DNA of 64,000 nucleotides, from positions 404,942-468,941 of the forward strand of contig BCKL01000015.1 of NCBI GenBank assembly GCA_001600635.1, written 5' to 3'. Numbering within the stretch: the stretch's first letter is position 1; the number at the start of each line of letters is the position of its first letter. Positions 57,278-64,000 of this stretch are shown piece after piece. Below the pieces are notes generated by a model. It searched no databases, was not told the origin of the DNA, and saw only the letters and a program-made list of their open reading frames with translations. The stretch is from Leucosporidium creatinivorum. Lineage: Eukaryota; Basidiomycota; Microbotryomycetes; Leucosporidiales; Leucosporidiaceae. The translations under genes were made by a program, and so were the position numbers.

Positions 57278-60200
57278 CTAGAAACCGGCCTTGAGCCTCA
57301 GCGAGAAGTTGACGATGACGGCGAGAAGTAGGACACCGCAGAGGACACTAGGGCCGAACCAATCGTGGTAGTTGACGGCTTCGCGATTCCTGTGGGGCGT
57401 GAAGGGGTCAGCAACGAGTCAGCGAGGAGGAAGAAAGCAGCGACGAGACGAACCGGATCTTCTTGACACGCCAGACGTAGGTGTATCCAGTGTAGAGGAG
57501 TGACATGAGAGCGACGGTGGTGAAGGAGGCGGCGGCGGCGAGGGCGACGTCATCTGTAGCAGTGTGAGGGGTCAGCTTAAGCTCGGCGGAAGCAAGATGG
57601 CGGGACGTACCGTGAGGGTCGGCGTAAGAGAGGATTCCGATTCCGATGGCACTGACGACGACGCTGAACTCGACCCATGAGAGAGCTAAGAGACAAAGGA
57701 GGTCAGTCTGAGCTCAAGGGAGTGAAGAATCAAAGTGCTCACTTGTCCGCTCGTTCGCGTAGAAGACCTTGGGCTCGACGCGGACGGGAATGGCGATCCG
57801 CTTTCCGGCCTGCGCGCGGAAGGAGGAGACGTACTCGACACGTCCCGGTCGGAGCGAGATGCCCGAAGGGTTGAGAGTATCCTGTCCCTCGGCCGCCTCG
57901 TTCAGTCCACGATCCCGCTCCGTCTCGTACTTGGAATCGAGCAGCTTGCTCAAGTTGGCCGGAGTAAGCTTGGGGAAGATCTCCTGCAGCTTGGCGGCGG
58001 CCTTGTTGGGTGCACTGGCGTCGAGCTTGCCGGCGTTCTGGTCGCGGTAGGCCTTGGCCTCTGCGGCGGCTTGCGCTGGAAGGTCGACCCATCCGGCCTC
58101 GTCGTTGGTCATGGCGTGGTGGTGGTTCTCTTCGCCGTCCTCGTCATCCGAGACGGGCTCGGTGTAGCCGGTAAGGTCGGCGGTGTCGCCCGAGGCGGTC
58201 TCGGAAGGGGAGTGGGTAGGAGAAGCGGAGTGGGAGTTGACGGGGCGCTGGATTTGAGCTTTGCGAGTAGCAGGCTTGCGGATGTCGGTCCTGTAGAAGG
58301 AAGAGGGATTAGCCAGGAGCCTAGAGAAGAGCTCGAGGGGCGCCTACTCCATCTGAGGAAGCCAGAAGGGGACGAGGTCGACGCGGTTGGGAAGGAGGGT
58401 AGCACAGCCTGTAGAGTCGAGGCGAGTCAGCTCGAGCGCCCCCACGAACAGCTGAGCAGATCGACTCACCGTGAATGAACTTGGAAAACTTGGGAACAGC
58501 CTCGACGAGATGCGACGAGACGAGCTCGCGAACCCACTCTGGTGGCTCCTGACCCGCCTGAGTCTGCAGCTTGACCTCGAGAACACCATACGGGAAGAGC
58601 TCCTTATCGGAATCCTTGACGCTGGGGAACGGCCAGTCGATGCCGCAGTCCGGTCGGCGCCAGTTCTCGCCAGAGCGGATGTCGCCGTCCCAGTTGTCCT
58701 CGCGGACGAGAGAGAGCTGAGTGTCGAATGAGATACGGACGCGAGCGTCGCCGGGAAGTTGGAAGGCGGTACGGTTGTAGAAGGTGCGCATGACTGTCGA
58801 GCGTACGGGGTCAGCTCGATCTCGGCCTATGGTTCAGCGCCGAGGAAACCCACCAGGCCTCAGCTTCTTGATCCGAACGGCAGCCTGCACCTCCCTCGCC
58901 AGCTTGATCATCGACTCGACCTCCTTCGCCGTCTTCTTGCCCTTCTTGAGTTGCGCCTCGAATGTCTCGTCCATGGTGTGCTTGCCCGAGAGGAAATCGT
59001 TGAGCAGCTCCTCCTTGATGGGGAAGCGAGCCTTGACCGACTTCTCTCCAGTCCAATCCTCACGATGAGTCTTGCGCTCGACCTGTGCGTAGCGGAGGGG
59101 TCAGCTTTTGGCGAGTGAAGGGACGGCTGAGGGGGACTCACGAAGATGGTCTTGGCGTCCATGCCTCCGTACCAACGCATGCGAATAGCCTCGGCACCCT
59201 CAGTCTTCTCGAGACGACCGAGGTAGAGATCGAGGTTCTCGTTGTCGAAGTAAGAAGATGAGACGGCGGCATCGGCCTGCTCGAAGGGCTTCTCGGGGTC
59301 GAACACTGCAGAGGGAGTTCGGTCAGCTATCAATCGTATCGTAGCTGAGCGAGCGTCGACTCACCGAGAACGGGAAGGTGCTTGAGTATGACGAGCTTGA
59401 GCTGAACGTAATTGTCGGGGTGGACCCAGTACTTGGTCGTCTGCCTGACGAAGGCGTTCTGGGATCCTCCAGCGCTCGAATCACCCATGACGGGGTGTCC
59501 TCGGGTGCGCACGAGGTTGTACAGCCTCGAGAGTTGGACGATGATGGCATCCTGGAGGGGCGAGACAAGTCAGCTTGGGTCCGTGAGGCTGGACAGAGCA
59601 GCTACGCACGTAGTTCTCCTTGTAAAAGGGACGCTTGTCGAGGTACTCCCTCATGAACTGTCCACGAAGAGCAAAGCCGGTACGCTTGTCCTGCGAGAGG
59701 TGAGAGCCGAGAGCGCCGGATTAGCGAGCTGTCGAGCTGCAGAGAAGCATATCGAGCGCCAGATCCACAGCTTACGTGTTTCTTGACAATCTTGACGAAT
59801 CCGGTGTAGTTGAGATGCGAGAAGTGACCTGCGAAAGAGCGAATCAGCTCCCAGCTCCCCCGGCGCCCACCCCAGCTCGACTCACCAAGGTCATGGACAT
59901 CGGCGATAACGTTGGCCAAATCCTCCTCCAGATCAACAAAACGATCCTCGAACTCGTCGTCCGTCTCGTCGTCGCTAGCATCCGTGTCGGCGGGGTCTCC
60001 TCCCTCCGAAGTTGAAGGAGTGGGAGGAGCGGCGGCGTCGGCTTGGGCGATGAGGTCCTTGACTTCCGTCTCGTACTCGGTAATCTTGTCGGTCAACTCC
60101 TTCATCTATAGTCGGCGGAGAGTATCAGCTTCGTGCAAAAGGCGCGTCATGGCAGAGGCAGCGAGCGCCGAGATATCGCCTGCCCGTCTGCAGGGCTCAT

Positions 60201-60881
60201 CTCGGCCCACTGAGCTCTTGTAGATGACTCTAAAGCTCACCTTGTTCTCCTGGAACTTGACGACCTTGTCCAACTCTCCCTCGAGGGCTGTGGGGCGGAG
60301 CACAGGGTCAGTTTCAATTGCGTGGGTTCGTCGTGAAGAGTAGAACACACCCTTGATGAAATCTGCCTCGTCTACATCATCCCACGCATGCCTTGCTTGA
60401 CGGTCCTTGACGAATCGCTTGAGTCCCGAGTCTGTAGGTTGAACGAGAGCTCCGTTAGCGGATAGCGCTTGGGCAGTTGGAGCAACAGCTGTAGGGTGGC
60501 TGGCGGTGTAGCGATGTGCTACAGCAGGGGCAGACTCCTTGTTGCTCTTGCTCGGCGAAGAAGAGCCACTCACAATCAATCTGTAGACGAGCAATCGCGA
60601 TGCCAAACGAGAGGGGGTTAGCGCCTGATCCGAGCGCTATGGCAGACAGCTGCACCAGAGCAGAGAAGTGAGACTCGCGTAGCTGCTGGCCCAGTCTTGA
60701 TCTGCAGGTGAGTAGATAGTCTGAGAGTCAGCTTCAACGGGCAGGACGGGCGCGCACGAGGGGTTGAGCTCGAGACGACGTACACAGGGCGTCTTTGATG
60801 GCCGCTCCGACTGTAGGGGAGCAGAGAGCATTAGTAGAGCTATGTAGAAGCTCCAGAGCGATGTAAGATCGTACACTTCAT
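57278..60881 (-). CDS. VTC4: polyphosphate polymerase, vacuolar transporter chaperone 4
   Basis: The catalytic subunit of the VTC complex, which makes polyphosphate from ATP and moves it into the vacuole. The SPX domain at the N terminus is assembled from tiny exons: 60875-60881 (ATGAAGT), 60784-60810, 60679-60701 and 60574-60580, then 60351-60431; together they read [20 protein letters not shown], then [13 protein letters not shown]. Further SPX parts are [13 protein letters not shown] and [20 protein letters not shown]. The polymerase tunnel follows: [60 protein letters not shown] and [16 protein letters not shown]. Three membrane helices end the protein, after [37 protein letters not shown] and VKLQT match the active-site strands of yeast Vtc4 as remembered, so an active enzyme is expected. 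Confidence 0.95.
60574..60580 (-). other. VTC4: 7-nt microexon of VTC4 (ATTGATT)
   Basis: It is flanked by CTACAG and GTGAGT. With a GC-AG intron before it (donor GCGAGT at 60678) it supplies Ile-Asp and the first base of Tyr, restoring the SPX helix YIDYSGLKRF. Reading instead with the nearest GT donor (60674 region) gives a stop codon, so the GC donor is needed. Confidence 0.8.
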
Positions 60882-61615
60882 CGTTCTCTGTGAAAGCCGA
60901 GATAGCGCAAGAAGTAGACCAGCGTGAGCGACTCCGGCTTGCGAAGTACCAGCTCTGTATAAGCTCACCTGTAGTGCTCGGCTGGTAAGAGCGTAGAAGG
61001 AGATCTGAGCGTAACAGCAAGAGCTCAACAAGCAACGCTCTCAACTCTGTCCCTTCACAGTGCCTTCGCTTTCCCCCCGCCTGCGCTTCGCGGAAAGAAC
61101 GTGGGCTGGTGGCCTGTCGGCGAGATCTGCAGATAGGAGCAGGGAGCTGCTGCAGACGGGATATGAAGCTACAGATATAGAATGTTGCCAGAACACAGCA
61201 CCTCTTCGCGTCGGAGGCGAACGCTCAAGAGCCGAGGGGTCATCGCCGAGCCCAGTTCGTTCGCGAGGCAGGAGGCTCTCGCTAAGAGCCGGAGCCCGGA
61301 GGCGAGCTTACCAACGACTAAGCGATCTACGAGCCGAGTGTAGATCACTTGTGCAAGGTCGTGCTGATGGTCAGCGCAGCGCCAGAAGCAGCTACTCGAG
61401 CATGCTCGGAACGGGCGCCGAGTTGTCCTTCAAATTCGACATCCTCGAAGCGCAGGCTAGCTGCAGGGCAGCAGAAGCGAGCTCTCGACGAGATCAGATG
61501 AATAGATCTTGCAAATTACCCGTCTATGCTCTTTGGCCCGAGCAGCCTTTCCTGGCGCTTTCTCGCCCTCCAAGCCCCACCGCATCCCCACCACCGCCGT
61601 AGTTGAATCAAACGG
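60882..61615. other. intergenic region VTC4 start - ERG20 stop
   Basis: A 734-bp stretch. It should hold the VTC4 promoter. Weak resemblance to the hairpin units is seen near 61130-61160 (GGAGCAGGGAGCTGCTGCAG). No gene is supported. Confidence 0.5.
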
Positions 61616-63397
61616 CTATTTACTGCGCTTGTATACTTTGGCTGTGGAAAGAGACAACCCAAGCATCAGCAGCAGCTCTCCTCGTTCTATAGCGCTCTCC
61701 TCGCTCTCCTCGCGCGCCGCACCAGCCTCAAACTCACCCAAGAACGACGTAAACACCTCCCTCTTCAATCCCTCCTCCCCTTGCTCCGGGATGGACTCGA
61801 TCAAAGCGTTGATACGCTTGTACGAATCGGCCTCGTACTGCTCGAACCGAGCTGGTAGCTCGAGCTCGAGGTAGACGGCCTTGACAGCCGCTTCGCAGGT
61901 GGAGGACTTCTGGCCATAGTTGTCCTGTGGTGGTGGAATGGCGCAGTGGTGGATCGGAGAGAGGGGAGGCGGAGAGCGATGGGAATAGGCGCGAGGTTTT
62001 TGAGAGGGGGGGAAGGAAGCGGAGTTGAGGTGGGCGATGGAAAGGAACAAGGAGATTGGAAGCGAAAGAAGGATCAGCACCGCTCCTTACCAGCGAGCCC
62101 AACTTCAGAAACTCACATCAAGCACCTTCCTCTGCTCGGGGCTAGCAATTCCAATCGCCGTGTTGATAAGCCATCCGCACTTGTTGTCCAAGATGTCGGT
62201 ACCAATCTTTCCAATCTGCTCGGGCTTGCCATAGCAATCGAGGTAGTCGTCCTGGACTTGGAAGTACTCGCCGAGGGGGAGGAGGATGTCGAGCGCCTTC
62301 TTGTACGAGGCCTCATTGGTGACGCCCGACATTTGCATGGCGAGGGCCACGGGGAGGTAGAAGGAGTAGAAGGCCGTCTTGTAGACGACGATGAGGTGGT
62401 GCCTGCAGAGCGCGATGATTAGCGAGGCGCTCGGCGCTGCCGGGTCAAGCGTCAAAGGAAGCCACTCACTTGTCGAGGGAGAACTTGCTGAGGTCGACAG
62501 AGTCTTCCGGGGCGGTGATGAGGTCGATAAGCTGTCCCATCTCGGTCTGGAAGGTGGTCTGCAAGGAGCGAAAGGGGAGAAAAGGTCAGCTCCGAGCTCG
62601 ACAACGGCATAAAAGTGTCGGCTCACCTCGTGGAAGATCTCGAGAAGGTCGACGTAGTACTTCTCCTGACGGAAGTGCTTCTTGAGAAGGAAGTAGATGG
62701 CCGCCTCGAGCATGAACGAGTCGTTGATGGCGATGTTGCCGACGTTCTCCTGCGGATGTGACATTCTGCAGGTCAGCAAATGGCTCTCACACCTTGACAC
62801 CGAGCTCAGAGTCGGCGCAACTCACGACCTTGTACCAGCAAGGCTGACCGCGACGGGTGATGGACTGATCCATCATGTCGTCGGCGACGAGGAAGTAGGC
62901 CTGGAGCTGTACCGCAGGAACGCGTCCCGAGACATCGGATTAGCTGCCTGCTACCGTACGAGCACCCTTCTGCCCTCCTACATCCAGCGAAACGACGTAC
63001 GAGCTCAATGCACCATCCGAGAATCGCCGCGCGCTTGTACTCGTCATCAGTAAGCTCGGAGCCCTTGAGGATCTGCACAGTGTCGACGACAGAAATACCA
63101 CGATTGAGCTTGCCTACAGAACAGCAGCGAAACGAGGTTAGCGGAGCTGAGCTAGCATTCGAGTCGAACAAAGCGCGTTGAGCTGCTACGAACCTCCGGG
63201 GGTGTTGTGGTCGAGGTTCTGTAGCAGAGCAGCGTGAGTAGAGCTCTCTAGGACGATATGAGCTGGATACTCACCTTCTTGAACCACGAGACGGCATCGG
63301 CGGGCATCTTCTCTCCCTCGAGGTAGGCGACGAGCTCGTCACGAAGGGGTCCCCAAACGCCGAGGAAGCGCTCTCGTGCAGAAGCTGTGATGGACAT
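61616..63397 (-). CDS. ERG20: farnesyl diphosphate synthase
   Basis: Joins isopentenyl diphosphate with dimethylallyl and geranyl diphosphate to give farnesyl diphosphate for sterols, carotenoids, dolichol, ubiquinone and prenylation. The start ATG gives [20 protein letters not shown]. Both Asp-rich motifs are present: [20 protein letters not shown] and [19 protein letters not shown]. The residues just before the first motif (YFLVA) fit a C15 product. [53 protein letters not shown] and [12 protein letters not shown] are other family blocks. Exons are joined by short introns; one donor is GTTCGT, after NTPG. The protein ends TAKVYKRSK with the stop at 61616. Confidence 0.95.
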
Positions 63398-64000
63398 GAT
63401 GTAGCGAGGTGAAGAGTAGCAGGCGAAGACGGAGAAAGGGGAGCGGCGCCGAATTTCGACCTGAGAGCTTCGACGCGCCCGGGCCTCTTCATCTCCAACG
63501 TTAACCTGCTTCGCAAGGCTGCTTCAGAGCAGCCTGATGTTCTCATGCAGCATACTTTGACGCTGCTGCTCTTCATGACGCTCCAAAGCTTCTCGTTGCC
63601 GACTCGACATTCCTCCCTTTCTCCTTCTCTTCGCTGCTTTGCCAGCTCTGCAGGTCGACCGAGAGTCGGTTCTCCACGTCGACGCCTACGAGGAACCTAC
63701 ACTACCGTTTGCGCGTTCCACGAACTGTCCAGCTGCCTCGGGCGCCTCTAGGCTCCGCTCGGCGCTGCAGCCTGAGGCCCTGAGCCGGAGCTCGGAGCTG
63801 CTCTCCAGTCTGGAGGGTCAACCACTTCTACGCAGGGTGCTCTAGTGGTGTGCGGGTGATTGGAGAGGAGACGGTGGACCTTTCATGAAGTGCGAGATGA
63901 GGGTGAGTGGCGTTGACTACTTGCGGTCTTCGCCGAAGCTGACTGGTCGATCCTCCGACAATGTAATGCTGGCCTTCATCTTTCACCGGCGGAGAAGCCT
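63398..64000. other. upstream region of ERG20 to the window end
   Basis: No supported gene is seen in this 603-bp end piece. It should carry the ERG20 promoter. A palindromic stretch (GGCTGCTTCAGAGCAGCC at about 63519) recalls the hairpin units seen in the arrays. Confidence 0.5.

Overview
This window looks like nuclear DNA of a basidiomycete fungus, most likely a GC-rich Pucciniomycotina yeast of the Microbotryomycetes type; that placement is inferred from gene style, not from a search. Almost every gene is cut by many short spliceosomal introns (about 55-110 bp) with donors GTGAGT/GTACGT/GTAAGT, a very constant branch site (g)CTGAC or (g)CTAAC, and acceptors CGCAG/ACAG. Genes are close-packed on both strands. 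No rRNA, tRNA, CRISPR, retroelement, DNA transposon or virus-like sequence was recognised.

Left part (1-14.8 kb): the 3' end of a MYND zinc-finger gene, the V-ATPase c'' proteolipid gene VMA16 (minus strand, with one 1,609-bp intron), a large paladin-like gene with three phosphatase P-loops (plus strand), and a 3.7-kb gene desert. The giant VMA16 intron and the desert carry the same quasi-periodic (about 150-175 bp) array of imperfect-palindrome units.

Middle (14.8-30.4 kb): a zinc-free medium-chain dehydrogenase, an F-box/CxxC protein (copy A), a cPLA2-type phospholipase with a mitochondrial-type N terminus, the Qa-SNARE TLG2, and, divergently, the nonsense-mediated decay factor UPF2.

30.9-44.7 kb, all plus strand: a CCCH zinc-finger protein, a ZIP zinc transporter, F-box copy B, CDP-diacylglycerol synthase CDS1, a short-chain dehydrogenase, and a broken partial second copy of CDS1. 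The two CDS1 copies are identical over about 600 bp including introns, and the window's three ambiguous bases lie inside that tract.

45-63.4 kb: a PC-esterase/TBL-like membrane protein, a BBE-type flavin oxidase, a quinone oxidoreductase, a His/Pro-rich predicted ER membrane protein, F-box copy C, the polyphosphate polymerase VTC4 (5' end split into tiny exons, including a 7-nt internal one and a GC-AG intron), and farnesyl diphosphate synthase ERG20. These are mainly housekeeping functions (vacuole acidification and polyphosphate, lipid and isoprenoid synthesis, membrane fusion, RNA quality control). The unexpected content is the repeat arrays, the F-box/CxxC family and the CDS1 duplication. 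Coordinates given for multi-exon genes run from start codon to stop codon.
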